Shown here: piece after piece, positions 1 through 10,329 of the stretch
Layout: each line of letters starts with the position of its first letter
How positions within the stretch are numbered: the first letter of the stretch is position 1
Source of the DNA: Nothopassalora personata
Lineage: Eukaryota; Ascomycota; Dothideomycetes; Mycosphaerellales; Mycosphaerellaceae
Reading direction: 5' to 3'
Assembly (NCBI GenBank): GCA_033816765.1
Contig: CM066293.1
Span: 2,418,001-2,482,000, forward strand
DNA length: 64,000 nt
The notes under the pieces: model-generated
What the model was told of the DNA's origin: nothing
Databases searched by the model: none
Seen by the model: the letters and a program-made list of their open reading frames with translations, nothing else
Made by a program: the position numbers and the translations under genes

Positions 1-3000
1 ACGGCTGAAGAGAGCACCAAGAGTGCCACAGATGCGTCCTTGAACGAGGAAGAGGTATCGGATCTCCGGCCATTGTCGCAATCGGAGTTGAAGAGACTCG
101 GCGTCAAAGCTGCCAGCTTCGTTATGAACAGCGAGAAGCCATTGGACACGCTCTTGCGACTCTCACAGGACTTCCCAAAGCACTCGGGCTCGATCGCCGC
201 AACAAACATCTCGGACGACTTCTTACAGGAGCACCTTGGAAACCGTGATGTCATCCTGTCGTCTGGCTACAATGTTATGTGGGTCAATGGTGTACAGATC
301 ATGCCACGAGATATCGATGCCTACTCGTTACTTGAGCACCTGCGCCGCGAACGTAAGATGGTCGACGGTGTACGCGAGATTGGCTTGAATGGGTCAGAAG
401 CTGTCGATCTGCTCTCCCATGAAGCGATCACGATATCACAAGTTGAACAGGAGGCCCAGCGCTACGACTGGCGGGATGCGCCTGAAGGTGGCAATGTCAT
501 CATTTGGATGAACGATATTGAGAAAGACAAGCGCTACGAGGATTGGCCACTGTATGTGAACGCACTGCTCCAGCGTACGTTCCCTGGTCAGCTACCATCA
601 GTACGCAAGGACGTGCACAATCTGGTCATTCCAGTCGATTTTGCCGAGTACACAGATGCGATCCTGGTTGCAGAACAGCTTCGTAGCTTCGTGTCGAGGA
701 AGGTGCCGATCCGCTTCGGTCTTGTGCCATACATTCGGTCTCCAGCAACGGCAGAGCAAACGAAGATCATATACTATCTGATCGATAGATATGGTTTGTC
801 AGCAGCTTTGGAGTATCTCAAGAACTCCATCGAGAGCGCGGGAAAGAAGTATGGCAAGCCAGACGAGAAGCAGTTTCAAGCCGTGGTTGAAAGCAGAACC
901 TTACGACCCAATAAAGAGGCGCTCTCGCTCGAAGGCATTGCCAGTGATGCAGAACTCCATCGACGCATTGCAGGTTCAAAGGCATACATATCCAGAATCG
1001 GCAGCATCGATCCCACCCCACCAGTCCTAGTCAATGGTGTTCCAGTCGCTCGAACGGAGGATTGGCCTCAGACTATGAGCCAGCAGGTCAGCCTGGATGT
1101 GCGCTTGGTACAGCAAGCAGTCTACGAGATGAAGGTTAGTGACGAAGACTACCTGCCCAACCTCTTCTTGGAAAAGGCAAGCATCAAGCGAAATCCGCTG
1201 GTAATCCCCGAGGACGACAGCACCGTTCGGCACCTCAATCTGGGAGAACTTCCTCAGTTCGCAGAGCTCCCTGGCCTACCGGCTAAGAAGGACACCATTG
1301 AGCGTGAACTCGTACATCTCACGGTGGCTGCGGATCTCGACAGCAAGGAAGGCTTGGAGCAGCTGATGGAGGCTTTGCTATTGCAGCGTGAGCACGACAA
1401 CCTTGAGCTGGCACTGTTGCACATTCCAAAGGGCAGCGGTGAAGAACGAACCATTGGTTCGGTACTGAACAAGCATACGGGCGATACGTCTATGCAGACC
1501 CTGCTTAGGGAATTCGATAATCTGGCTGCGGAAGATCGCTTCAGGCCAGAAGACGGAGAGGCCGACTTCTCTGTCAGGCGAAATATCTACACGGAGCTGT
1601 ATAAGAAGACCGCTGTAGGCACTTCGCCTAATGCAAAAGAGAATGCTCGTAGCGCATGGGCACCATTCAGGGAGATTGTGGCTGCCCTTGGCATCGCACC
1701 GGGACAAAAGGCGTTGATCGTGAACGGCAGGATCGTTGGGCCTATAGCCAACGGGCTAAGCCTTGACGTGTCCGATCTCGAAGCACTTTACTCTTATGAA
1801 CGGAAAAAGCGCTTACTGCCAGCAGCTAAAGCCATTGAGGAGCTTGGCCTCGCAGACAAGGCTTCGACACCGCTGGCCTTTGGCCGTATCTCCAATCTGA
1901 TTGCACTTTCACTGGTTTCAGACGTGCCGGAAGGCATTTTCGAAGCCGCCCCAACAGTACGAACCGACATCTTCAAGAAGTGGAACTCAACTCACACTGC
2001 GATCCACATTGGCGATGAGAAGACCGCCACGATCCAGATCTATACTGCTGTCGATCCGGCCTCGGAAGCGGCGCAAAGATGGATTCCGATCATCAAAGTG
2101 TTGTCGGAGCTGGAGGGCGTTCACACGAAGATCTTCCTCAATCCGAGGGACAGACTGGAAGAGATTCCCATCAAGCGGTTCTACAGGCAGGTGCTCAGCT
2201 CCAAACCCACTTTCGAAGCTGATGGCTCGTTGCGAGGTAATGGAGCCCAGTTCAGTGGACTGCCAGCGGAAGCCTTACTCAACCTGGGTATGGACCTGCC
2301 TCCTGCCTGGCTTGTGGCGCCAAAGGAGACAATCTACGACCCTGACAACATCAAGTTGAGTCTCGTCAAGAGTGGCAACATTGATGCCACGTACGAACTT
2401 AGAAACATCTTGATTGAAGGCCACTCAAGAGATCCAACAGCCGGTGGTATCCCACCACGTGGTGCTCAACTGGTGCTAGGAACCGAACACGATCCTCACT
2501 TTGCTGATACCATCATCATGGCCAACCTTGGGTACTTCCAGTTCAAAGCTAATCCGGGTCTCTACAATCTCGCGCTGCAGAAAGGACGAAGTGAAGAGAT
2601 CTTCAACATCGATAGTGCTGGTACACGAGGCCATGCTGCAGTACAGGGTGACAACACCACTGAAATCGCATTGATGAGTTTCCGAGGTGCAACAATTTAT
2701 CCTCGCATCTCGCGCAAGCCCGGCATGGAAGATGAAGACGTCCTCGGGCCAGCCAAGTCTGCTTTGGAGAGTGTAGCGGAAGGAGCAGACAAACTGTTGG
2801 CGCAGGTCGGCCTGAAGTCGCCACAAGCCAGCAAGTACTTCTCCAAGGCTGCTAAACTGGGCTCCGGTCTACTATCTGGTTCCGGCAAGACTGACATCTC
2901 GGTGGACCATCACGCTGACATCAACATCTTCTCCGTGGCATCTGGTCATCTGTACGAGCGTATGCTGAACATCATGATGGTCTCTGTCATGAAGCATACC

Positions 3001-3891
3001 AAACACAGCGTCAAGTTCTGGTTCATCGAGCAGTTCTTATCGCCATCATTCAAGGACTTCCTGCCGACTATGGCCAAAGAGTACGGCTTCAAGTACGAAA
3101 TGGTGACGTACAAATGGCCACATTGGCTTCGTGCTCAGAAAGAGAAACAGCGAGAAATCTGGGGCTACAAGATCCTATTCCTGGACGTACTATTTCCCCT
3201 CGACTTGGACAAGGTCATCTTCGTGGACGCCGACCAGATCGTACGGACGGACATGTACGAGCTTGTGCAGCACGACCTCAAGGGCGCACCGTACGGCTTT
3301 ACCCCAATGTGCGACTCCAGGACCGAGATGGAGGGTTTCAGATTCTGGAAGCAAGGGTACTGGAAGAGCTTCCTCAAGGGTCTCCCATACCATATCTCAG
3401 CACTCTACGTGGTGGATCTAAAGAGGTTCAGACAACTCGCCGCAGGAGACAGGTTGAGACAGGCCTACCATCAGCTCTCAGCCGATCCCGAAAGCTTGAG
3501 CAACCTCGACCAGGATCTACCGAATCACATGCAATTAGTGCTCCCCATCCACAGCCTCCCACAAGAATGGCTGTGGTGCGAGACGTGGTGTTCAGACGAG
3601 AGTCTGAAGGGGGCGAAGACGATTGATCTTTGCAACAATCCTCAGACGAAAGAGCCGAAACTTGACAGAGCACGAAGGCAGGTTCCGGAGTGGACGGAAT
3701 ATGATAATGAGATTGCTGCTGTGGCCAAGAGGCACAAGGAGCAGCGGACCGCGGAAAACAAGGCACACGACGCCGGTCTGCCGGATGTTCACGATGGTAA
3801 CCTGGAAGAGGAGAGTATTCAGGAACGACTTCAGCGCGAGGACGCTGAGAGGGAACGCAAGAAGAAGGAGAAGGGACATGATGAGTTGTAG
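1..3891 (+). CDS. UDP-glucose:glycoprotein glucosyltransferase (UGGT), 5' partial
   Basis: ER-lumen folding sensor that re-glucosylates misfolded N-glycoproteins so they rebind calnexin. The frame is open from base 1, so the true start and signal peptide lie outside the window; about 1296 residues are present against roughly 1450-1550 for the family, so some 150-250 N-terminal residues are missing. The first two thirds match the thioredoxin-like and beta-sandwich part of UGGT. The last third (about 2905-3720) is the GT24 catalytic domain, beginning DINIFSVASGHLYERM, with the metal-binding DAD inside FVDADQIV (codons at 3226-3234) and the motif NLDQDLPN. The C-terminus is a Lys/Glu-rich tail ending HDEL, a fungal ER-retrieval signal. 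No intron is seen. Confidence is very high. Confidence 0.97.
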   Translation, partial: TAEESTKSATDASLNEEEVSDLRPLSQSELKRLGVKAASFVMNSEKPLDTLLRLSQDFPKHSGSIAATNISDDFLQEHLGNRDVILSSGYNVMWVNGVQIMPRDIDAYSLLEHLRRERKMVDGVREIGLNGSEAVDLLSHEAITISQVEQEAQRYDWRDAPEGGNVIIWMNDIEKDKRYEDWPLYVNALLQRTFPGQLPSVRKDVHNLVIPVDFAEYTDAILVAEQLRSFVSRKVPIRFGLVPYIRSPATAEQTKIIYYLIDRYGLSAALEYLKNSIESAGKKYGKPDEKQFQAVVESRTLRPNKEALSLEGIASDAELHRRIAGSKAYISRIGSIDPTPPVLVNGVPVARTEDWPQTMSQQVSLDVRLVQQAVYEMKVSDEDYLPNLFLEKASIKRNPLVIPEDDSTVRHLNLGELPQFAELPGLPAKKDTIERELVHLTVAADLDSKEGLEQLMEALLLQREHDNLELALLHIPKGSGEERTIGSVLNKHTGDTSMQTLLREFDNLAAEDRFRPEDGEADFSVRRNIYTELYKKTAVGTSPNAKENARSAWAPFREIVAALGIAPGQKALIVNGRIVGPIANGLSLDVSDLEALYSYERKKRLLPAAKAIEELGLADKASTPLAFGRISNLIALSLVSDVPEGIFEAAPTVRTDIFKKWNSTHTAIHIGDEKTATIQIYTAVDPASEAAQRWIPIIKVLSELEGVHTKIFLNPRDRLEEIPIKRFYRQVLSSKPTFEADGSLRGNGAQFSGLPAEALLNLGMDLPPAWLVAPKETIYDPDNIKLSLVKSGNIDATYELRNILIEGHSRDPTAGGIPPRGAQLVLGTEHDPHFADTIIMANLGYFQFKANPGLYNLALQKGRSEEIFNIDSAGTRGHAAVQGDNTTEIALMSFRGATIYPRISRKPGMEDEDVLGPAKSALESVAEGADKLLAQVGLKSPQASKYFSKAAKLGSGLLSGSGKTDISVDHHADINIFSVASGHLYERMLNIMMVSVMKHTKHSVKFWFIEQFLSPSFKDFLPTMAKEYGFKYEMVTYKWPHWLRAQKEKQREIWGYKILFLDVLFPLDLDKVIFVDADQIVRTDMYELVQHDLKGAPYGFTPMCDSRTEMEGFRFWKQGYWKSFLKGLPYHISALYVVDLKRFRQLAAGDRLRQAYHQLSADPESLSNLDQDLPNHMQLVLPIHSLPQEWLWCETWCSDESLKGAKTIDLCNNPQTKEPKLDRARRQVPEWTEYDNEIAAVAKRHKEQRTAENKAHDAGLPDVHDGNLEEESIQERLQREDAERERKKKEKGHDEL

Positions 3892-4635
3892 GCCATACAG
3901 ATAGACTGTGCTTGTATGACCATCCGATACGCACTTAGTACGATTTTTGTGCTGCAGCAGACGCGAGGTCATCTTCGATGTCATTAACCTTTGTCACTTG
4001 AATGTACTGTAGTGTAACGAGGCTGCGGTCCACTGCAGGTATGTCGGTCAAATCTGTGCTGCCGAACTTCAGATTTCCTCGATGCCGACACCCGCTTCAC
4101 GTAACTTAGGATGAGGTACAGCGAGCTCCCATCAGTGATCAGCGATAAATGCAGCAGCAGGGCAGCCTTTTCCTCTTCATGCTGTTCGCTTCGAAGTGAA
4201 CAAGTCGCGCTACTACCTTGCAGCACATGAAACGACGATCCATTGATGTGGTACAGAGCCGCGGGACAGTACCATGGCATCGAACCTCGATGTTGGGACT
4301 TCTGTGTATAGTACGACGGATACCTCTACACTGGAATTACGAGGTGAAGTGCATCGATTGTGCTCCTTCCATCAATCGGCTTCTTCCATCGGGTCTTTCC
4401 CCTTCAGGACGCTCGCTGCATGCAGCACAAGTAGGGGCAGGAGCGTCTCGTTTGTTTACCTCGTCCACTCTCTCTTTCCACTTGACGACTGCGTCTCCCT
4501 CTCCCTCGTCTCCACTCCACTCCATTCGTTCTCCCGCGCTTCTTCAATCATCATCACCACCACCACCACCACCACCACCACAAGTGGCCGCCAACCCCAC
4601 TCTCCCTCACCACAACAGCACGCAATACAGCAACC
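3892..4635. other. Intergenic: UGGT 3' flank and promoter of the next gene
   Basis: About 740 bp without a supported gene. The end next to the following start is C/T-rich, as in many fungal promoters, and carries a CAC/CCA trinucleotide microsatellite at about 4549-4582. Small reading frames here lie on this low-complexity sequence and are not credible. Confidence 0.6.
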
Positions 4636-5322
4636 ATGCAGTCCACCCTCCTGACCACGCTCCTCACCATCATCGTCTCGTCCGCTGCAGCTCAGCGCTC
4701 CTTCTACCTCATGGCCCTCCGCAGCGCCTCTCCCATCCACTTCGGCGCCATCAACGCAAACGCTAGCGGCCTTTGGATCGGCAAAGAATCAGCAGACTAC
4801 TGCCCCGACATCCCAGAGCTTCGCGACTCCTGCCCCAACTCAACCTCTACCATCTTCGGCATCTCGCAGGATGGAGTCCAGTCTAATACGACGGGTAATC
4901 TTTACCTCGATGTGATTGTGCCAGGCGGTCAGCAGATGTAAGTCTATCCGCGTATCTGATGGAACTAGGATGGGAGAGCGTGCAGAGAACTGCTCACTGA
5001 CGCTCGCCACAGCTACATCGAACCAACCTGCGGCAAAGTCCTCTACACCCAGCCTCACACGGCGTTCAAGCCGCTAGGCAGCATCCTCGGCGGCTGGTCT
5101 CTCGACACCACTCGCGGCGGAGACTTGTCCTTCCTGGCTTACGAGAGCGGCACCTTCTTCTGCCCGGTAGATAACACCACCGATCCGGTCACTCGCCAGC
5201 CGAGAGGACCGTGGCAGATGTACGCCAGCCTGCCGAATGTTACCTTGCCGTCGAAGAACTGCTTGGGTGCCAATCTGCTGGCTAGTAATACGAGCGGACC
5301 GGGCGCTTTCGAGTATTCGTAG
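4636..5322 (+). CDS. Secreted cell-wall protein, phiA / IgE-binding-protein family
   Basis: Two exons, 4636-4937 and 5013-5322, joined over a 75-nt intron (GTAAGT...CACAG), giving 203 residues. The start has good context (CAACCATGC). A signal peptide of about 20 residues ends SSAAAQ. The mature part carries LMALRSASPIHFGAINA, an IGKE segment, NLYLDVIVPGGQQIY across the splice junction, and GSILGGW. This pattern resembles the Aspergillus phiA cell-wall protein and related IgE-binding proteins, recalled from general knowledge and not searched. There are several N-glycosylation sequons and a few Cys. Expected location is the cell wall or outside the cell. Without the splice the frame stops right after GGQQM, so the intron is needed. 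The family call is good but not certain. Confidence 0.8.
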
Positions 5323-5827
5323 GAGAATGTTGGGAAGGACTTTGTGGTGATGGAGCATGTGATCGATAAGGGAAGAGTAGTGGAAACTCAGCAGCCTCCG
5401 CTGGAGGGAGAATTTTGCGAGTAGGTGCAGGGGACGATGCAGGCATCAGAGATCTGTATGGATATGAGGCATCTTACTCCAGTGGCCCGAAAGGCGCTGC
5501 TCGGCATGTCGCGCAAAGTGGCGATGATATACTTGCTGTTCAATGCACAACGTAATGCGTAACAAGTTCCATCTTGATGACTCCATAGTCCTTCCTGGGT
5601 ATCATAATAATCATAATCCGACAAAGCTTGCCGCCAATCCATCCATCCAGCTCAGTTGCGCTAATATCGAGCGCGTCATCCTCGCTAGCCATGAGTGTGC
5701 CCTGAGAAACGTCCTTCCCTATCGTGATGCCCCAGTAACGGATGCGTCGGTCGCGTTTTGAGAGGACTTCTCCCAAATGTACCCTGTCAAGTGCCTTCTC
5801 CCTTATGGAATAATGGCAAAGCGCCCT
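5323..5827. other. Intergenic, convergent 3' ends
   Basis: Between the stop codons of the phiA-like gene and the minus-strand mis14. I see no coding signal, RNA gene or repeat. Confidence 0.5.
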
Positions 5828-6517
5828 CTACTCCTCAACGACCTCGACCGCCTTCCTCGCCCTCTCCATCCTCTCCACAGTCGGCCCAACCCCCCTCTTC
5901 AACGCCTCAAGCTCACTCCTCCCCCTCTCCAACGTCGCCTCCATCTCCCCCACCCTCTCCACCTCCCCAACACTCACCCTCACCCCCTTTGCAGCCTCCA
6001 TCCTCTTCTCCCGATCCTCCTTCAACTTCGCCTCATACTCCTCACTCCCTTTCTCAAAACTCTTGATGAAAGCCTGAGCAGTCTCTTGCGGTGCTTTCCG
6101 TCTCAGATTCGCGAGCTGGAGAGTTTGGGATTCGATCTGGGCCGAGAGGGACTGGACGCGTTGGGCGAGTTTTGGGTCGAAGGGGTCGAGTTCTTCGGTC
6201 GAGAGCAGAGAGGAGAGGGACGGGTCGGTGGCGTCTAGGCCGTTGATGGAGATGGAGGGTTTGGCCGAGTCGATTAGCTGCGCTATGTACGCGTCTAGGA
6301 GGGTTTGGGTGCGTTGACGGAGTTCGGGGGAGGCGTCGGCGGGGAGACGGGAGTTGAGTTTGGTGTGGGCGTGGGTTGTTATGTTGGCGATAAGGTAGGT
6401 CAGGTCTTGGGGGGATTGGAGTTCGATTTTGCGGTGCGTTGTTGAGGTTGCGCGTTCGATGTCGTCGCCGGAGCCGGTTTGGGGGAAGGCTGCTTCGAAG
6501 TCGACGAGATCGGACAT
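5828..6517 (-). CDS. mis14: Kinetochore protein Mis14/Nsl1
   Basis: Subunit of the Mis12/MIND complex, which links the inner kinetochore to Ndc80. One exon, 229 residues from ATG at 6517 (context CACAACCATG). The frame stays open for 129 codons upstream, but that stretch is unlike the family and MSDLVDFEAAFPQ is a natural start. Family-typical segments are RKIELQSPQDLTYLIANI (about residues 30-46), a helical middle part with LRQRTQTLLDAYI, and SISINGLDATDP. The C-terminal half is strongly charged and probably coiled coil (residues about 115-229). Length fits the family. The nearest neighbour on the same strand starts far upstream, so no co-regulation is evident. Confidence 0.88.
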   Translation of the reverse strand: MSDLVDFEAAFPQTGSGDDIERATSTTHRKIELQSPQDLTYLIANITTHAHTKLNSRLPADASPELRQRTQTLLDAYIAQLIDSAKPSISINGLDATDPSLSSLLSTEELDPFDPKLAQRVQSLSAQIESQTLQLANLRRKAPQETAQAFIKSFEKGSEEYEAKLKEDREKRMEAAKGVRVSVGEVERVGEMEATLERGRSELEALKRGVGPTVERMERARKAVEVVEE

Positions 6518-7040
6518 GGTTGTGGGATTGTTGTCTGCTGAGTGTTGTTGTGCGTGTTTTTGGGTGAAACGCGACTTCAACGCGATGCGTCGGGATCCAC
6601 TTGCCGAAGGAGCCGAGGATGGGATCGTGCCGTTATCGCCATTATCTCCGCTTTGGGAAGGACGCATCAGCACACACAGGAAGCATGTTGTTACACAAGA
6701 GAGGCTGTGCGGATGGAACAGTGTTGTTGCAGCTGTGACAACCCAGTCGAAGGGGTAGAGAACGCCGACTGTGACCAGATAGCTGAGATGAAGCACAAAC
6801 GCCCAAGGTGAACACTCAGCAGTACTCCATACCCAACCAAGGCACCAGCACCCAGGAACTCCTCTATATATCTTGCCGTCATTCACATGATGATTCATAC
6901 CCATCTCTTGCGCCGCCCGTAGTTATCTCCTCCGGCCCTTCTGAGCTGTCCTGACAGCATGCATTGCAAGGCTTCCATGTACCCATTGCTCGGAGCACCA
7001 TACTACACTTCTTGTGCCGTACCCAACTTCGTTCGTCCAG
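6518..7040. other. Intergenic, mis14 promoter side
   Basis: About 520 bp. It contains the open but non-conserved upstream extension of the mis14 frame. No other gene or repeat is seen. Confidence 0.45.
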
Positions 7041-7697
7041 CTATTGTGGTAGCATAGCAGCCGCTTCCTCATCCGTCAGAATGATATCTTCCACCGGGTC
7101 AGGTCGGTGCTCGAGGTCGTGCGAGTCGTAGTCAGCGTAGGATGGGAGGAAGAGCTCTGTAATCTAGCTGTCAGCGAGCCATTCGGTTCCCTGTTGGGAT
7201 GAAAGCATACCCTGATTCCAGTTGAAACCCTGCGAAGACTTGACGCAAGTAACCTAGCGACACATCCCATCAGTCTACTTTAGCTCATCCCAGCATAGGT
7301 CCTGAATCATGGCAAGCTATCGATGCACGACCAAAGGGTACTCACAAGTCTAGGCGGCGCCTCAGAATGTGCGAGGTTGATGACAGTGTACTCTGACTTT
7401 GATAGGGAATTGCCCTGCCCCCAAATCGTCAGTACAGTGCACGCAGCCATGAGCAATTCGTCTGAAGAATTGCATCTGCGACCAGCGCACCAACAAACTC
7501 GGCCTCCTCGGCGACACCCACTCCCTCTCCCTCGGACTACAGCTCGACGGGATACAATCCGAAGCTCTCTCCTTTCCCTTACTCGACGGTGACAGGGGTG
7601 AGGACATTGAGCTTCCGTAGGAGCTGCTGGGTGAGGAAGAGCTTCCAGCCACAACGGCTGCTTGCTTTCGTTTCGGGATCGCGATCGACGAGGACAT
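7041..7697 (-). CDS. Conserved small fungal protein of unknown function, four exons
   Basis: No single reading frame shows this gene; it appears only when spliced. Exons (minus strand) are 7697-7491, 7414-7346, 7253-7211 and 7156-7041, with GT-AG introns of 76, 92 and 54 nt and matching phases, giving 144 residues. The N-terminus is Ser/Pro-rich (MSSSIAIPKRKQ, then Ser runs) and includes RRPSLL. The well-ordered core reads SEYTVINLAHSEAPPRL, then VTCVKSSQGFNWNQ, ELFLPSYADYD, and a C-terminal acidic tail with DPVEDIILTDEEAAAMLPQ. I recall this YTVINL / VKSSQGFxWNQ / FLPSY pattern from many ascomycete hypothetical proteins; no function is known to me. The fit of four exons into one continuous protein is strong evidence that it is real. 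Confidence 0.82.
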
Positions 7698-7885
7698 GGT
7701 GGTGTGTTTACAAGCGGTGGAGGTGGAGGAGGGGATGTCTGAGGTGATGTGAGATAGTATGAGAGCAACTTAGGTAGATCTGAAGGGAAAGTATGGTAGG
7801 TTCATTCGTTGTGTATGCTATGGTTCACCAATGTCTTCCAGGTAGAGTGTAGACTTCATGTCGGTCGGTAACACAATCGGGTGAC

Positions 7886-8075
7886 TCGACCTGCGGCACG
7901 CAGCTTTTACCTCAGCAAGCTCAGTCGCTTCTTTCTCGGCTCGGCACCGTTTAGCTCCGATTATCACGGGTTAGCACGGTTTAGCACCGTTCAGCCAATC
8001 GGGTGATTCCGCAGCAGCGAGCCTTGGCGAAGCGTCTAAGATCGAATAGGGCTTGTTTTAGTGCAGCTCAAAGCT
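7886..8075. repeat. Left edge of the transposon block: partner of an inverted repeat
   Basis: Three blocks recur in reverse complement and in the same order at the far edge (33725-33925): TTACCTCAGCAAGCTCAG at 7906-7924; a GCACGG...ACCGTTCAGCCAAT block at 7973-7999; and AATAGGGCTTGTTTTAGT at 8045-8062. Between them lie short degenerate TTAGCACGG-type subrepeats. Spacing differs slightly between the two sides. It may be the terminal repeat of an old DNA transposon or two copies of one repeat in opposite orientation. Confidence 0.55.
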
Positions 8076-8279
8076 GTGCAGCACTACTACTATATTTCAG
8101 TACGCGATAGTAACCGATTACTACGCCCGGCCGAGCTCCTATAGATTCAAATAATAGCGCCGATAGTAGAGATTACGACGGCGTCGAGAACGTAACGATC
8201 CAATAGCGCGTTATATACGAAGTACATCCTCGAATGTAAAACCGACTTTATACAGTTTAAACTAATATTAGCTAGCGAG

Positions 8280-8440
8280 TGACACGGACAAGACAGCAAC
8301 AGGGCGCAAACGTGTATTAGCCTTAGTATCGAGTAAGTTCTACGAAGAAGAGAAGTAAGAAGTCGCGAGAAGCGCGTGATAAGATCGGGCCCGAGGTCAC
8401 GTGACACCGAAGTGCGTCTGTGCAAAGGTAAACCGTGACA
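8280..8440. mobile_element. Solo LTR, 161 bp, with 5-bp target duplication
   Basis: The segment starts TGACACGGAC and ends ACCGTGACA, and is flanked on both sides by GCGAG (8275-8279 and 8441-8445). It contains the palindrome TCACGTGA (8397-8404) and a CTACGAAGAAGAG string also found in the LTR of the intact element at 21793. Its ends (TGACAC / GTGACA) resemble those of both intact gypsy elements, so it is probably a related family that recombined down to one LTR. It is not RIP-degraded, unlike its surroundings, so it arrived later. Confidence 0.85.
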
Positions 8441-9004
8441 GCGAGCTACTAACGCCTCTTACGAGTATACTACCACCCCTATTCGATTCCTTAGGCTAAA
8501 TAAGTAAGAGTTATTAATATTAAAGGCAGTGCATTATATTCGGTAGGCGCGCTAAGACGCGAAGCTAGGTAGATATATAACTATTAAGTCTATTATATAG
8601 CGCGCAATTGTCTATCGTACCGTATGCTATACGTACATCTTCCTAGTTAATCGTACGCTTCGTAGTTGTGCTAGTGTAGTTATGTCGCTATAGTAGAATA
8701 TTAGTACGTAATAAGAGCGTAGTTTACGTAGTGTTTTAAACACTCTATTTACCCCTATTTATACGGGTCTTAACGGGTTAGTACCGTTTCGTACGGTTTA
8801 GCTAATAAGAGGGTAGCGCTAGGTGCCGTATACCGCGTTATCTATAGTAGTAGGCGGTACGCGTAGTAGTCTTAGTAGCTTAACGGATCTCTACGCTCGC
8901 TTCTTAACGACACCCTTTTTACGGGCTAGTACCGATCTATACGCTTTAGTACGCTTTAGTACGCTTCGAACATACCTTTAGTAGCAAATACGTCGTCTAG
9001 AAAA

Positions 9005-10090
9005 GCCGATAGGAGAGGTAAGCGGGCGAAGGCGAAACGTCTAAAGCCGTATACGCTAGATACGACGACATCCTTAGCCTCTCGTCTCGATGCCATTCGA
9101 CATCGTTATCCCCGAGAGCGTCTAAAGGAGGCTATAGATAAAGCTCGAGACGTGCGCTATATAAACATCTAGTAGCGTGTTATCCATTAGTGTCTATATA
9201 ACTTATATAGATTCGAGCTATACTACTAGTAGGTCCGCGTACTACGGCGTCTAATTTTTAGTAGTAGAGATACCCTATTAATTGCACGGACCGGGTTTAG
9301 TAAGAGCATAATATTTTATACGTATAGTATTCTTATAGATCGCATTACTATTTAAATCGTGCCGTTAGTTAAGCTTAGAGATAAGCAGTTACGTAACATT
9401 CGTTAGCTTAGTAGTAGTACGCGTCCTATCTTAATAGTAGAGGGTACTAAGTCGGAGGACCAAATAATATTATAGAAGATAGCCGATAGCTAATACACTT
9501 ATATACTACTTAGACCTAAGTAAGCCTCGTCCGCATCTTTTCGGAAGTTACTAAAGGACTCGAGATTTGCCTCGCGTATTAGACTCGTCGCAATCGATAA
9601 ATACTACACTATTCGGTAGTAGAAGGATTTTAGACCGGCCTTCGCGATGCTAGGCTAGCTACGAGACTAGCTACCGCGAGAGGTATGTTAGTTTACCTAT
9701 TCTACTACACTCGATAAGGCTACGGAAGAGGATGTTCTCTAGAACGCTAGATTTCGGTGTCTTAGTCTATTACTATTCTAGACCGAGGTGATTCGAACGT
9801 CTATTAATCGTATAGATATAGCTATCTACTTACGATAGATTCTAAAGGGTAAACTTAACTAGTAGTATTAACTTAGGTTCTTATTAGAGTATACTATAAT
9901 AGACGGTAAAGCGACACCTAATCGAATCCGTAAGGCTATCGTTTTTATCGATAGTATTAGTACTATCGCTACTACTACAACCTTTATTACCGAAGCCTTA
10001 ATCCGACTAACCGCGGATACGCTACCGTAAGATCGATATTATCATAAGCGCGTAGGTATCGGTTACTATATAGCCGATGTCGTATAGACC
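9005..10090 (+). pseudogene. RIP-degraded RecQ-like DNA helicase
   Basis: One continuous plus-strand frame reads as a RecQ-family helicase interrupted only by stop codons at places where Trp or Gln is expected, with no frameshift evident. Visible pieces are a Walker A relic (ARTGFSKS, with Gly to Ser by a TpG to TpA change), IQIVPL, YTYILLRPKQASSASF, a damaged DEAH-like box (AIDKYYTI), KDFRPAFAMLGQLRDQLPRE and QTEVIRTSI. Such helicases occur in ascomycetes in subtelomeric repeats (telomere-linked helicases) and in other repeats. The copy cannot make a working protein. Confidence 0.75.
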
Positions 10091-10329
10091 TTTACGTTAG
10101 TTACTATAAGGGGCGGGCCCCTATTTCTTAGCATAGGCTACGCCTATGCGTTCGGATTGCTTTCCGACACCTTTTCTTCGGACAGCTTATAGCTTCCCCT
10201 TTCTTCTATATCGAACTTATTATAAACTTCATAGAACTTTAGTATATACGTCATTTACCCGTAACATTAAGTTCGATCTATTCGAATTAGCTAGGTACCT
10301 ACTATTAAAGAGACGGGATACGTAATAAC

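Noticed and set aside
4456..4740. Minus-strand frame with a Val run before the phiA-like gene
   Set aside because: It is the reverse complement of the CAC microsatellite and of the signal-peptide exon.
8280..8440. Treating this as a truncated copy of element 1 or 2
   Set aside because: Only the tips and one short string match; the body differs and it has its own complete target duplication.
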